From Nocardia jinanensis (GTDB lineage: Bacteria > Actinomycetota > Actinomycetes > Mycobacteriales > Mycobacteriaceae), in the NCBI RefSeq assembly GCF_014645735.1, contig NZ_BMMH01000001.1:124001-188000 (forward strand): DNA of 64,000 bases, given 5' to 3'. Both the position numbers and the translations under genes were made by a program. Numbering within the stretch: position 1 is the stretch's first letter; the number at the start of each line of letters is the position of its first letter. A model generated the notes under the pieces. It was not told where the DNA came from, searched no databases, and worked only from the letters and a program-made list of their open reading frames with translations. Shown here piece after piece: positions 50,356 through 59,589 of this stretch.

Positions 50356-51371
50356 CCGCCCACTGGGCCGAACCCGGCTGCTATCCGGTCGCCGAGGGTA
50401 TCCATCGCATTCCACTGGAGTTACCCCAGGACGGCTTGCGCGCGGTCAATGTCTACACCCTCGACACCGACGACGGCCTCGTACTGATCGACGGCGGCTG
50501 GCACCGCCCGCACACCTATCGCGAACTGTCCGACGGGCTCGCGCGTATCGGCCGCTCCCCAGGCGAGATCCACGATGTGCTCGTCACCCACATCCATCGC
50601 GACCACTACACCTTCGCGGTCGAACTACGCCGCCGGACCGGTTGCCGGGTGCAGCTGGGCGCGGCGGAATCCGGCGGCCTGCAAGAGATTCGAGAGCTCG
50701 GTAACAACGTGCCGGAGAGCTCGCTGCGGGAACTTCGCCGCGCGGGCGCGGCCGGTATCGCGGCGCGCGCCCACGCCGAGAGCGTCGGCGAACCCTTCGA
50801 TCCCGCGGACTGGGAAGCACCGGATCATTGGCTGCGCCCGGGCCCGCTGCGACTCGGCGGCCACGACCTGGAGGTCCTCGCCACTCCCGGCCACACCAAG
50901 GGACACGTGGTGTTCCACGATCCGGCCCGCCGACTGCTCTTCACCGGCGACCACCTGCTCCCCACGATCACCCCGTCGATCGGCTTCGAACTGGGTGTCT
51001 GGGAACTGCCGCTGGCCAATTTCCTGCACTCACTGGAAATGCTGCGCGACAACGACGATCAGACCATGCTCCCGGCCCACGGCCCGGACGGCGGTAGCGT
51101 CGGCCGACGCGCCCGGGAACTACTGGACCATCACGACCGGCGGTTCGGCCAGATCCGTGCCGCGGTCACCGAACTCGCACCGTGCACCGGGCTGGAGGTG
51201 GCCCGGGCATTGAGCTGGACCCGCCGGGAACGCCCGTTCTCGACGCTGGATACGTTCAACCAGATGGTCGCGACCTGCGAGACCATGGCCCATCTGGATG
51301 TACTCGCCGCCCGGAACACCATCGGCGCCGAGGAGCGCGACGGCGTGAACATCTACTCCGCACAGCCGTGA
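50352..51371 (+). CDS. Metallo-beta-lactamase-fold hydrolase
   Basis: A 339-residue protein. Metal motif THIHRDH (His80, His82, Asp84, His85), then TPGHTKGH, FTGDH and a final AHG supply a complete dinuclear zinc site. The C-terminal 100 residues form the extra helical domain of lactonase and thioesterase-like members. In this context a CoA thioester or lactone hydrolase is plausible. ATGA overlap with the EthD gene indicates a two-gene unit. Confidence 0.85.
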   Translation: MTAHWAEPGCYPVAEGIHRIPLELPQDGLRAVNVYTLDTDDGLVLIDGGWHRPHTYRELSDGLARIGRSPGEIHDVLVTHIHRDHYTFAVELRRRTGCRVQLGAAESGGLQEIRELGNNVPESSLRELRRAGAAGIAARAHAESVGEPFDPADWEAPDHWLRPGPLRLGGHDLEVLATPGHTKGHVVFHDPARRLLFTGDHLLPTITPSIGFELGVWELPLANFLHSLEMLRDNDDQTMLPAHGPDGGSVGRRARELLDHHDRRFGQIRAAVTELAPCTGLEVARALSWTRRERPFSTLDTFNQMVATCETMAHLDVLAARNTIGAEERDGVNIYSAQP

Positions 51372-51830
51372 CAGCACCGCTGCCGAGTCGAATGCCTGGG
51401 CGGGCACGAGTGCGCCCCGAGGGCGGTCTCCGGCGGCGAGCCGGCGGGCTCCTTCGACAGCGATCACCGCGGTGAGCCGATAACCGTCGGTTCCGGCCAC
51501 CCGTCCGCGTGACCGGGTGCCGTCGGGTGCGGTGGCCTCGGCCGACATCAACCAGCGTCCGACCTGGCGAGCGTCCTCGTCCACGGTGGCCGGGACCGAC
51601 TCGACGATCTCCGGGGTGAGCTCACCGAACATCGCCGCGACCTCGGCTCGGATAGCACTGCGCACCCGACGCGCCCGTACGTGCCGGGGGATCGTCACCA
51701 CGCCGGGAAGCGCGAAGGTCTCGACCGGCACGGAATCGGTCTCACCCGGCGGTGTGATCGGCCCCGGCGGCGCATCGGCGGCGCGGTTCCATACCCCACC
51801 GCTGTATTCCAGTGCGCCTTCGGCGAATAC
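51372..51830 (-). pseudogene. C-terminal fragment of a saccharopine-dehydrogenase-like enoyl reductase
   Basis: Translated on the minus strand it reads EGALEYSGGVWNRAADAP, then VTIPRHVRARRV, LTPEIVESVPATVDEDARQ and TDGYRLTAVIAVEGARRLAA, ending AQAFDSAAVLSRL. This is the C-terminal half of the saccharopine dehydrogenase / trans-acting enoyl reductase family found in mycolata. The N-terminal NAD(P)-binding half is missing and a terminator hairpin lies immediately upstream, so it is a relic. Its end coincides with the MBL-fold gene stop. Confidence 0.7.
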
Positions 51831-51838
51831 CGCGCGAC

Positions 51839-51875
51839 CCGGACATCTTCGCCCTCATCCGACGAAGATGTCCGG
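51839..51875. terminator. Hairpin terminator of the SDR/ABC minus-strand operon
   Basis: CCGGACATCTTCG (51839-51851) and CGAAGATGTCCGG (51863-51875) are perfectly complementary over 13 bp with an 11-base loop. It lies nine bases beyond the stop of the SDR gene at 51885, as expected for the end of the 57413-51885 operon. Confidence 0.75.
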
Positions 51876-51884
51876 TCGGCGCGG

Positions 51885-52649
51885 TCAGGCGCAGGTCCAG
51901 CCACCGTCCACATAGAGTTCCGTGCCGGTGACGAAGGTGGAATCGTCCCCGGCCAGGAATGCGACCGCGGCCGCGACTTCCGGAGCCCGCCCGAGCCGGC
52001 CCATTGGAGTACCGGCCAGCATCGCGCGGTGCCGCTCGGTACCCTCGTACCGCTCGAGCAGTTGTTCGGTCTCGATGAAACCCGGGTGGATCGAATTCAC
52101 CCGGACTCCCTTGGTGGCCCAGTGCAGCGCGGCGTTCTTGGTCATCGTGCGGACCGCGCCCTTGGCCGCCGCGTAGGCGAGGCTGTTGCCGAGTCCGCCG
52201 ACGGTGCCCAGGATCGAGCAGAGGTTGACGATCGACCCGCCCCCGCTGTCCTCGATCAGGGCACCCGCGTGTTTCATACCCAGCCAGGTCCCGGTCTGGC
52301 TCACCTCGATCACCCGGTTGTAGCGGTCGAGATCTTCGTCGACCACCGAGGCAAGACTGCCGAGCGCCCCGTTGTTGACCAGTGCGTCCAGCCGTCCGTA
52401 CCGGTGGCCTACCGCGGCCACGGTTTCGCGCCATTCGTCCGCGCGGGCGATATCGAGGGAGCGGGTGAGGTGCCGGTCCGGGCGGTCCAGCCCGGCGACG
52501 AGGTCGGCGCAGGCGGCTTCGCCGAGATCGGTCACCACCACCGTGGCGTCCTCGGCGGCGAGGCGGCGCACGATATCGACACCTATCCCACCGGTCGCCC
52601 CGGTCACCAGTACGACCTTGTCCCGGAGTCTGGACGCTCCCGTTGCCAT
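51885..52649 (-). CDS. SDR-family oxidoreductase
   Basis: A 254-residue SDR with VTGATGGIG near residue 16, SILGTVGGLGNSLAYAAAK (Ser, Tyr, Lys) and a C-terminal TGTELYVDGGWTCA. The conserved N-N-A-G reads NNGALGS. TDLGEA after strand two suggests NAD(H). AAGGG precedes ATG 52649 by about six bases. It is the last gene of the ABC operon (44 bases after the permease), suggesting it works on the imported compound. Confidence 0.87.
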   Translation of the reverse strand: MATGASRLRDKVVLVTGATGGIGVDIVRRLAAEDATVVVTDLGEAACADLVAGLDRPDRHLTRSLDIARADEWRETVAAVGHRYGRLDALVNNGALGSLASVVDEDLDRYNRVIEVSQTGTWLGMKHAGALIEDSGGGSIVNLCSILGTVGGLGNSLAYAAAKGAVRTMTKNAALHWATKGVRVNSIHPGFIETEQLLERYEGTERHRAMLAGTPMGRLGRAPEVAAAVAFLAGDDSTFVTGTELYVDGGWTCA

Positions 52650-52693
52650 TGCGGCCCTTTCTGTTCCGGCGCCGGCGGGGGTACCGTCGCGCC

Positions 52694-54391
52694 TCATAGT
52701 TTGTTCAACACGTTCCGCCCGCCGACCAGCATCGCGACCGCGACACCGGCGGTGGTCACCGCCGTCATCAGCAGTGCCATGGCGGCCACCAGCGGGTAGG
52801 ACCCGTTCTGCCACAGGTCGAACAGCAGGGTGCCCATCACCTGGGTGGTCGAGGCACGCACCAGCAGCGACGCCGCGAATTCGTGGGTCAGCAGGATGAA
52901 CATCAGGGCGACGGCGCTGAGAATTGTCGGCCGCATCAGCGGCAGCATCACCCGCAGATTCGTCACCAGCGGGGACGCGCCGCTGGTCGCCGAGGCCTCA
53001 CTGTAGGTGTTGCCCAGCGAGAGCATCGCCGTCATCTGCATCCTGGTCGCGTAGGGCAGCATCAGCACGATGTAGACCAGAATGATCACCGTTCTGGTCC
53101 CGTACAGGATCAAAGGCGGCTCGGTGTAGGTGAGCAGGAATCCGACACCGAAGATGACGGCCGGGATTCCGAGCGGCAGCGCGGTCATCAGATCGGCGAG
53201 CAGCGCCAGGACCTTGAACTGGCGGCCGCGCACCAGCAGGGTGGCCATCAGGTATCCGAGCGGTACACAGATCAGCACCGCGGCCAGTGAGGTCGACACA
53301 CTGGTCAGCACCGATTCCACGATCGCGTTGTCCGCGGCCAGGGTACGGAAGTTGTCCAGGGTCAGCAGATCCCATGACAGCGCACCCGACCAGTACGGTG
53401 TCAGAGAGACGACGACCAGACCGAGCAGCGGGATGACCAGGGCGAACAGCGCGTACCCGACGATGGTCGCGGTGGCCCACAGGGAGCGACCGGCCGGCTG
53501 GGAGAACGCCTTACCGCCGTGGGTGACGAAACGGGATTGGTTGCCCAGCAGTCCTTTCTGGATCAGCACGAGGACCAGACCGAAGATCACCAACGGGGAA
53601 CCGGCGGCCGCGGCCGCGGCGAAATCCGACGGCGATTCCGACACCCGGCGATACATCTCCGTGGTCAAGACCTGCACACCGTAGTTCTGGCCGAGCAGCA
53701 GCGGTCCGGTGAACTGGCCCAGACCCAGCAGCAGCGCGATACCGCCGCCGTAGATGAGGGACGGGCGCAGCAGCGGCAGCACCACCCGGAAGAACACACC
53801 CACGGTCGAGGATCCGCTGATCTGCGCGGCTTCGAGATGTTCGGCGCTGATGTTCTGCATACCCGCACTGACGAACAGGTACACGAACGAGGTCAGGCCG
53901 AAACCGGTGAGGATGATGATCCACGGCACGGTATAGACATCGATCGGCCCGGTATCCGAACCACTCCACCACGGCAGTTTCCGCAGCAGCACATTGAGAT
54001 ATCCCGGGCCGGGTGACAGCAGGAACGCCCAGCCGACGATATTGGCGACCGCGGGCATCACGATCGGCAGGATCGGAATGATCCGCAGGAACCCGAGCCG
54101 ATCCGGCAGCCGGCTCGCGGCGAAGGCGAGCAGGGTGCCGAGCACCATCGCGATCACCAGCGATCCGAACGCGAGCGAGATGGTGGTCCGGATGGTCTCG
54201 CCGATATCGAACCGCGTGTACTGCGCGCGGTAGCCGCGTGCCCCGTCGGCGAAGGCCAGCGACTGCAGCCGGATCATCGGCAGCACGACCAGGTAGCCGA
54301 GCACTGTCAGCAGAGCGATATAGCCCAGGCGTGAGCGCCACTGCGCGGGGACGGCGAACGACCGGGAGGCGGTCGTGGTCACGGTGGCCAT
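52694..54391 (-). CDS. Ferric/thiamine-type ABC permease, two fused permease domains
   Basis: A 565-residue membrane protein with about twelve spans in two homologous halves, as in FbpB/ThiP. Each half has a coupling-helix segment: EAAQISGSSTVGVFFRVVLP near residue 190 and EASATSGASPLVTNLRVMLP near residue 480. Partner of the ATPase with which it shares one base (TGATG). The family imports iron, thiamine, phosphonates or other small organic ions; the catabolic neighbours favour an organic acid here. Confidence 0.92.
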   Translation of the reverse strand: MATVTTTASRSFAVPAQWRSRLGYIALLTVLGYLVVLPMIRLQSLAFADGARGYRAQYTRFDIGETIRTTISLAFGSLVIAMVLGTLLAFAASRLPDRLGFLRIIPILPIVMPAVANIVGWAFLLSPGPGYLNVLLRKLPWWSGSDTGPIDVYTVPWIIILTGFGLTSFVYLFVSAGMQNISAEHLEAAQISGSSTVGVFFRVVLPLLRPSLIYGGGIALLLGLGQFTGPLLLGQNYGVQVLTTEMYRRVSESPSDFAAAAAAGSPLVIFGLVLVLIQKGLLGNQSRFVTHGGKAFSQPAGRSLWATATIVGYALFALVIPLLGLVVVSLTPYWSGALSWDLLTLDNFRTLAADNAIVESVLTSVSTSLAAVLICVPLGYLMATLLVRGRQFKVLALLADLMTALPLGIPAVIFGVGFLLTYTEPPLILYGTRTVIILVYIVLMLPYATRMQMTAMLSLGNTYSEASATSGASPLVTNLRVMLPLMRPTILSAVALMFILLTHEFAASLLVRASTTQVMGTLLFDLWQNGSYPLVAAMALLMTAVTTAGVAVAMLVGGRNVLNKL

Positions 54392-55554
54392 CAGGCGTGT
54401 CCTCCCGCGCCCACGGCCACTGGCTCCGGCGCCGTGACCGGGGCCCCGTCCGGTGCCGCGAACACGCGGAGCGCGGCCGGGGAGAAGCTCACCACCAGCG
54501 GCGCACCCGGAGCACTCCCCCGCAGCGCCGCACTGTGCTGGGCCGCGGGCGCCCGTAGAATCAGCTGTTCACCACCGGTTTCGACAGTGACGTCGAAATA
54601 CCGGCCGCCGTATTCGTAGGTCACGAGTCCGGCGTGCAGGACGACATTGCCCAGCGGCACCTCGTCGGCCGTAGCGTGCAACAGCACATCATCGGGACGC
54701 AACCGCGCCACCGCGGTGGTGTGCTCGTCGGCCGAATCGCGGATCACCGCATGCGTCAGATCGATGGAATCCCCGGCCGCCGTGGCCCATCCGTCGTGGT
54801 CCCGGCGCAGCGACAACCGGTTGCTCATACCGATGAAGGCGGCCACATAGTCCGAGACCGGATTCTCGAATACCCGCTCCGGTTCGTCGTATTGTTCGAT
54901 CTTCCCGGATTTCATGATGGCCAGCCGGTCGCCGAGGGCGAACGCCTCGGCCTGGTCGTGGGTGACGAACACCGCGGTGAATCCGAGCCGCTGGTGCAGC
55001 TGATGGATCTGGGACCGCACCTGATCGCGCAGGCGCGCGTCCAGATTGCTGAGCGGTTCGTCGAAGAGCACCAGGTCGGGCCGCGCCACCAGCCCGCGGG
55101 CGACGGCCACCCGCTGCTGCTGCCCGCCGCTCAATTGCGCGGGGTAGCGATCGAGCAGTGCGCCGCAGTCGACCATATCGGCCGCGGCCTCCACCGCGCC
55201 CTCCCCGACGGCCTCTTTCATCTTGCGGACTTTCAACGGATAACGAATGTTGTCGCGCACGGTCATATGCGGCCACAGCGCGTAGGACTGGAACACCATG
55301 CCGATATTGCGTTTGTGCGCGGGCACGTTCGCTCGGGTGGCGGCATCGAAAACGGGCCGGTCCTTGAATGCGATAGAGCCGCCCTGCGGAGTCTCCAGCC
55401 CGGCCAGACAGCGCAGCGTCGTCGTTTTACCGCAACCGCTCGGCCCGAGCAGAACCAGGAACTCACCTTCTTCGATGGTGAGGTCGAGCTGATCGACGAC
55501 AATATTGGCGCCGTAGGTCTTGGTAAGGCCGGAAACGGTGAATTTCGACGTCAT
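54391..55554 (-). CDS. Ferric/polyamine-type ABC transporter ATPase
   Basis: A 387-residue ATPase: Walker A LGPSGCGKTTTLR near residue 38, LSGGQQQRVAVARGL signature, Walker B LVLFDEPLSNLDARLR, switch His in VTHDQAEA, and a C-terminal TOBE domain from about residue 245 (RPDDVLLH onwards). ATG 55554 (MTSKFTV) gives a standard N-terminus; the longer frame to 55638 overlaps the SDR gene. It energises the fused permease. Confidence 0.93.
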   Translation of the reverse strand: MTSKFTVSGLTKTYGANIVVDQLDLTIEEGEFLVLLGPSGCGKTTTLRCLAGLETPQGGSIAFKDRPVFDAATRANVPAHKRNIGMVFQSYALWPHMTVRDNIRYPLKVRKMKEAVGEGAVEAAADMVDCGALLDRYPAQLSGGQQQRVAVARGLVARPDLVLFDEPLSNLDARLRDQVRSQIHQLHQRLGFTAVFVTHDQAEAFALGDRLAIMKSGKIEQYDEPERVFENPVSDYVAAFIGMSNRLSLRRDHDGWATAAGDSIDLTHAVIRDSADEHTTAVARLRPDDVLLHATADEVPLGNVVLHAGLVTYEYGGRYFDVTVETGGEQLILRAPAAQHSAALRGSAPGAPLVVSFSPAALRVFAAPDGAPVTAPEPVAVGAGGHA

Positions 55555-55555
55555 C

Positions 55556-56338
55556 TCATGCCTTCTCGGTCGATATTTTCGGGGTACGGACACCGGCGGC
55601 GGTCCCGCCGTCGACCAGGAGGTCGATTCCGGTGACATAGCTGCTGTCCGCGCTCGCCAGGAACGCGATCACCGCCGCCACCTCCTCGGGCGCGCCGCGG
55701 CGCTGCATGGGAATACTGCGGACGTAGGACTCCATATCGTCGGCGGCGAAACCGGGCGCCGAGGTGATCTCGGTGGTGATACTGCCCGGGCAGACCGAAT
55801 TGACCCGGATCCCCTGTTCGGCCAATTCCAGCGCCGCGACTCGGGTCAATGCCCGAACACCGGATTTCGCCGCACCGTAGGCGCCGAGTTCGGCGGTCGC
55901 GAGGACACCCCGCAGCGACGAGATCGTCACTATGGCGCCGCCGTCGGTCATCGTCGCCGCGGCGGCCCGCAATCCGAGGAAGGTACCGACGAGGTGCTGG
56001 TCGATCATCCGGCGGAACTCGGGGAGCGACGTCTGCGCCAGTGTGGCCTTCAACGCAGTCCCGGCACTGTTCACCAGCACGTTCAAGCGGTGACCCGCCT
56101 GTTCCATCGCGGTGACCACGGCCTGCCAGTCGGCTTCGTCGGTCACGTCCAGATGGTGATAGTGCGCGTGGGGTCCGAGTGTCAGTGCTCGCTTCCGCCC
56201 GGCGATATCGTCCACATCGGTGAGGTAGACCGTCGCGCCCGCGGCGGCGAACAGTTCGGCGGTCGCCCCGCCGATCCCTCCGGAGGCCCCGGTGACCAGC
56301 ACGTGGGTACCGTGCAGGGGCTCGGCGCTGTTGTGCAT
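55556..56338 (-). CDS. SDR-family oxidoreductase embedded in ABC operon
   Basis: A 260-residue SDR: VTGASGGIGGA near residue 16, VNSAGTALK, ISSLRGVLATAELGAYGAAK and TGIDLLVDGGTAAG. The usual N-N-A-G is NSAG. TDVDD after strand two suggests NAD(H). It lies between the solute-binding protein and ATPase genes, with one base to the latter, so it is transcribed with the transporter. It probably oxidises the imported molecule. Confidence 0.87.
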   Translation of the reverse strand: MHNSAEPLHGTHVLVTGASGGIGGATAELFAAAGATVYLTDVDDIAGRKRALTLGPHAHYHHLDVTDEADWQAVVTAMEQAGHRLNVLVNSAGTALKATLAQTSLPEFRRMIDQHLVGTFLGLRAAAATMTDGGAIVTISSLRGVLATAELGAYGAAKSGVRALTRVAALELAEQGIRVNSVCPGSITTEITSAPGFAADDMESYVRSIPMQRRGAPEEVAAVIAFLASADSSYVTGIDLLVDGGTAAGVRTPKISTEKA

Positions 56339-56375
56339 GCCTGTCCTTTGTCGGTCGGTGTGAATCGGAACCGGA

Positions 56376-57413
56376 TCAGTTCTGGAAACGCCGCGCCCAT
56401 TCCTGGGAGTACTGGGTGACCTTGTCCGGAGTGAGGTCGGCGGTATCCGGAACGGCGATCTCCTGCGCCTGCACGACCGCCCCCGGGATATCCGGCAGTG
56501 CTGCCGCATATCCGTCGTTCAGGGCGGTCTGTCCCTCCCGGGTGGTCATGAAATCGACCAGGACCTGCGCCGCGTTCGGATGCGGCGCGACACTCACGAC
56601 GTGGCTGTACCAGGGGGTGCCCCAGGGCTGCGACGGTAGCGCCCAGCCGACCGGAGCGCCGGCCGCCACTTCGGTGACCAGCGGTTGCACCGACGGGGTG
56701 ACCGCGATCTCGCCGGAGGTGAGTGCCTGGGCGATGCCGAGCGCGCTCGGATAGATGCGCGGCTTCAACTCGGCGATCCGGTCCCAATAATCGTCACCGT
56801 AGGTCCGGGCGTAGAAGCGATAGAGATCGACATAGGAGGCGATACCGGTGGGATTGACGATACCGATCTTGCCGCGATATTTCGGATCGAGAATATCGCC
56901 CGGAGAGCGCAGGCCGCCGGGCACGGCGCCGGTATTCCAGCCGAGTGCGAAAACGGCCGCGCTGCTGAGTGCGAACCGGTTCTCGAGCACACTGGTCTCC
57001 GGCTGATATTCCGGCGCCCGCAGGTTCGGGCCGACCAATTCGGTGGAATAGCTACCCGATTGGGCCGCATTGGTGATCCACGTCGCGTCGGTGAGCATAT
57101 GGACATCCGCCGTACCGCGCCCGGTACGATTCTCGGTTTCCACCCGCGGATTGATATCGGCGTCGGTACCCCGGACGAACTCCAGATCTATCCGCGGATA
57201 CTTCTTTTCGAACGCGGTCTCGAGCCGTTCCAGATTGGCGGGCTTCTGACTCGAATAGAGCAGAACGCTGCCCTCTTCTCCGGCGGCCGCCTCGACGTCG
57301 GACCAGGCGCCCGTTACGGGCCCCGTGGCGCCCGGGCTCGCCCCGCACGCCGTCAGAACCGAGGTGACAGCGAGGGCTGCCGCGGCCGCCGTGGCCTTGA
57401 ACAACAACTTCAT
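56376..57413 (-). CDS. ABC transporter substrate-binding lipoprotein, ferric/thiamine type
   Basis: A 345-residue binding protein. MKLLFKATAAAAALAVTSVL followed by TAC is a lipoprotein signal with Cys at about 23. VLLYSSQKPANLERLETAFE opens the type 2 periplasmic-binding fold; GWNTGAVPGGLRSPGDILDP and a late VVSVAPHPNAAQVLVDFM are family landmarks. A second ATG at 57428 is possible; neither has a good ribosome site. First gene of the operon reaching to 51885, divergent from the reductase at 57537. Confidence 0.88.
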   Translation of the reverse strand: MKLLFKATAAAAALAVTSVLTACGASPGATGPVTGAWSDVEAAAGEEGSVLLYSSQKPANLERLETAFEKKYPRIDLEFVRGTDADINPRVETENRTGRGTADVHMLTDATWITNAAQSGSYSTELVGPNLRAPEYQPETSVLENRFALSSAAVFALGWNTGAVPGGLRSPGDILDPKYRGKIGIVNPTGIASYVDLYRFYARTYGDDYWDRIAELKPRIYPSALGIAQALTSGEIAVTPSVQPLVTEVAAGAPVGWALPSQPWGTPWYSHVVSVAPHPNAAQVLVDFMTTREGQTALNDGYAAALPDIPGAVVQAQEIAVPDTADLTPDKVTQYSQEWARRFQN

Positions 57414-57442
57414 GGTGCGAATACCCACATCCCGCGCAGAAC

Positions 57443-57460
57443 TGAACTGATGTCAGTTTG
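57443..57460. promoter_or_regulatory. Operator-like dyad upstream of the solute-binding protein gene
   Basis: TGAACT-GATGTC-AGTTTG contains the perfect symmetric core AACTGA-TG-TCAGTT. It lies 29 bases before the lipoprotein start on the minus strand and has the same half-site geometry as the sites at 39326 and 57509. Confidence 0.65.
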
Positions 57461-57508
57461 AAACTATGCCATACCCATTGTGGTGTCAATCACTGTGTGA
57501 CCATAATA

Positions 57509-57527
57509 TGAAGTGAATCCAGTTCAA
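57509..57527. promoter_or_regulatory. Operator-like 19-mer identical to that at 39326
   Basis: TGAAGTGAATCCAGTTCAA is identical over 19 bases to the site before the enoyl-CoA hydratase gene. It ends at the ribosome site of the reductase gene, so a bound repressor would block transcription of that gene. Confidence 0.7.
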
Positions 57528-57536
57528 GGAGGAATG

Positions 57537-59483
57537 GTGATCTCGCCTCATATGTCGTCCCCACTGCGGATCGGCTCCCTGACCCTGCGCAACCGCCTCG
57601 CCGCCACGGCGCATGGATCCGGCGTGGTCAGCGCGGGTGCGGCCCAACCCGGGGACGACGACTACTGGCGACGCTGCGCGGCCGGCGGCGCCGCGATGGT
57701 GATCGCCGGCGGCACCGTGGTGAGCGCGGACTCGGGGAACCGGACCGGCAATATCACCGACGCGTCGGACCCGGCGGGCCTGCCGGGCCTACGCCGCCGG
57801 GCGCGCGCGATCGCCGCGGAAGGCGCGGTCCCGGTCTGCCAGCTGGTCCACCTCGGACGCGAAACGCTGGGCGCCGAGATCTGGGAGCATCCGGTGGCGC
57901 CCTCGGATATCCGCTCACCCCGCGAGCCGGTCCGGGCTCGCGTCCTCTCCGACGCCGATATCGAGGAGATCGTCGCCGCCTTCGTGCTCAGTTCCCGGCA
58001 TGCCGCCGACGCGGGATTCGCCGCGGTGGAACTGCACGCGGCCCACGGATACCTGCTGGCCCAGTTCCTGTCCCCCGCCTCGAACACCCGCCCGGACGCG
58101 AGCACCGTGGCCGGACGGGTCGCGATACTGCACCGGCTGCACGCCGCGATCACCGCGTCCTGTCCGGAACTCGTGCTCGGTGTGCGTCTTTCGATCGACG
58201 GCGCCGAGGAAGCGGGTATGGATACCGACGGTCTGTGTGAACTGCTGCCACTTCTGGACATGTTCGACTACATCAATGTGACGGTGGGCGTGCGCACCAC
58301 CTATGTCCGGGATATGGCGACCGCCGAACCCCCGCTGTTGCCCGCACTGCCCCGATTACGCGCCGCCACCGACCGGCCACTGCTGGTCTCGCAGGCGTTC
58401 CGGACGCGGGCCGATATCGAGGCGGCGCTCGCCGCGGGCGCCGACCTGGTCGGTATGGCCCGCCCCTTCATCGCCGATCCCGATATCGCGGTGAAACTGC
58501 TGCGCGGCGAGGACGCCCGAATCCGGCCGTGTGTCTCTTGTAACGAGGATTGCCGCTCGTTCACCCCCGTACTGCTCTGCTCGGTGAATCCGGTCCTGGC
58601 CCCACCCGGCCGATCCGGCCGACCGGCGCGACCGCTGCTGTTCGGCGCGGCACCCGATAGGGCAGCGCGGGTGGCGATCGTCGGCGCCGGACCGGCCGGA
58701 CTGGAGGCCGCATTCCGGTTGGCCCCGACCCACGACGTCACCCTGTTCGAAGCGAACCGTCGGATCGGCGGACAGGTGCGCACCGCCGCGCAGGCCCCGA
58801 ACCGGCCCGGCTGGTCCGCGCTGCTGCGGTATTACCAGGACAATCTCGCCGGTGTATCGCTGGAATCGGGATATCGGGCCCGCCCGGCGGATCTCACCGA
58901 TTTCGACGAGGTGATCGTGGCGACCGGCGCGACCGAGATCGCGACACCCGGCACCGCCACGACCACCGCGGCCCTGATCGACCCTTGGCAGATCTGGCCG
59001 GGTGAACGGGTGATGGTCGTGGACGACGGTTTCGGTTACTGGCCGGCCCTGAGCGTCGTGGAGGCGGCGCTGGCGGGCGGCGCGAGCCAGGTCACCGTCC
59101 TGGTGCCGGGACCGGCCGTCGCGGCGAGTATCCCCGCGGAGAGCCGGGTCCAGTTGCGCAAACGGCTGGCCGGCCGGCCGGTGGACTTCGTCGTCGAAGC
59201 CGCGGTATCGGAGGTGGTGCGGGAAGGGCCGGAGACCGTGGTGATCTATCGGAATCTGCTGTCCGGCCGCACCACCCGGTCGACCTGCGATCGCGTCGTC
59301 GTCGCGGGCGAACGGCGGGCCTCCGACTGGCGGCCGTTCCAGCGGGAGCTGCCGCACGCCCGGGTGCAGATCATCGGCGACGCCGTGGTGCCTCGGCGGG
59401 TTTCGCACGCCGTGGCCGAGGGCTACGCGGCCGCGGCGGCCGTTGTCGGCAGCACCGGCCGCGCCCCCGTGCGGACAGGGTGA
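57537..59483 (+). CDS. Old-yellow-enzyme-type FMN/Fe-S/FAD reductase (2,4-dienoyl-CoA reductase family)
   Basis: About 648 residues in two parts. Residues 1-360 form a TIM barrel with LRIGSLTLRNRLAATAHGSG, the active-site AAVELHAAHGYLLAQFLSP and VGMARPFIADPD. A [4Fe-4S] site follows: CVSCNEDC and a fourth Cys in LLCSVNP. Residues 380-640 are the FAD/NAD(P)H domain with VGAGPAGLEAAFRL. All cofactor motifs are complete. Such enzymes reduce conjugated C=C bonds in enoyl-CoA esters or cyclic enones. Start uncertain: GTG 57537 is four bases after GGAGG; ATG 57534 is too close, ATG 57552 far. Confidence 0.9.
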   Translation: MISPHMSSPLRIGSLTLRNRLAATAHGSGVVSAGAAQPGDDDYWRRCAAGGAAMVIAGGTVVSADSGNRTGNITDASDPAGLPGLRRRARAIAAEGAVPVCQLVHLGRETLGAEIWEHPVAPSDIRSPREPVRARVLSDADIEEIVAAFVLSSRHAADAGFAAVELHAAHGYLLAQFLSPASNTRPDASTVAGRVAILHRLHAAITASCPELVLGVRLSIDGAEEAGMDTDGLCELLPLLDMFDYINVTVGVRTTYVRDMATAEPPLLPALPRLRAATDRPLLVSQAFRTRADIEAALAAGADLVGMARPFIADPDIAVKLLRGEDARIRPCVSCNEDCRSFTPVLLCSVNPVLAPPGRSGRPARPLLFGAAPDRAARVAIVGAGPAGLEAAFRLAPTHDVTLFEANRRIGGQVRTAAQAPNRPGWSALLRYYQDNLAGVSLESGYRARPADLTDFDEVIVATGATEIATPGTATTTAALIDPWQIWPGERVMVVDDGFGYWPALSVVEAALAGGASQVTVLVPGPAVAASIPAESRVQLRKRLAGRPVDFVVEAAVSEVVREGPETVVIYRNLLSGRTTRSTCDRVVVAGERRASDWRPFQRELPHARVQIIGDAVVPRRVSHAVAEGYAAAAAVVGSTGRAPVRTG

Positions 59484-59548
59484 TCGGCGCGGTCCTGCTG
59501 AGCAACGGCGGCAGGTTCACGGTGTGAGCCGGCCGATTTCGGATCCAC

Positions 59549-59566
59549 CGCGGGCGCGCGCCCGCG
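59549..59566. repeat. 18-base perfect GC palindrome
   Basis: CGCGGGCGCGCGCCCGCG is its own reverse complement. It lies in the 106-base gap between the reductase and the flavoprotein dehydrogenase genes and could fold as an RNA hairpin that limits read-through. Confidence 0.6.
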
Positions 59567-59589
59567 AATCGAACAATGAGGAAACACCG

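Noticed and set aside
56376..57413. Dedicated iron transporter
   Set aside because: Only the fold supports this; the operon contains SDRs and shares operators with beta-oxidation genes, and no iron-box-like site was seen.
59549..59566. Replication or recombination site at the 18-base GC palindrome
   Set aside because: Simple GC alternation is frequent in this base composition and nothing around it suggests an origin or att site.
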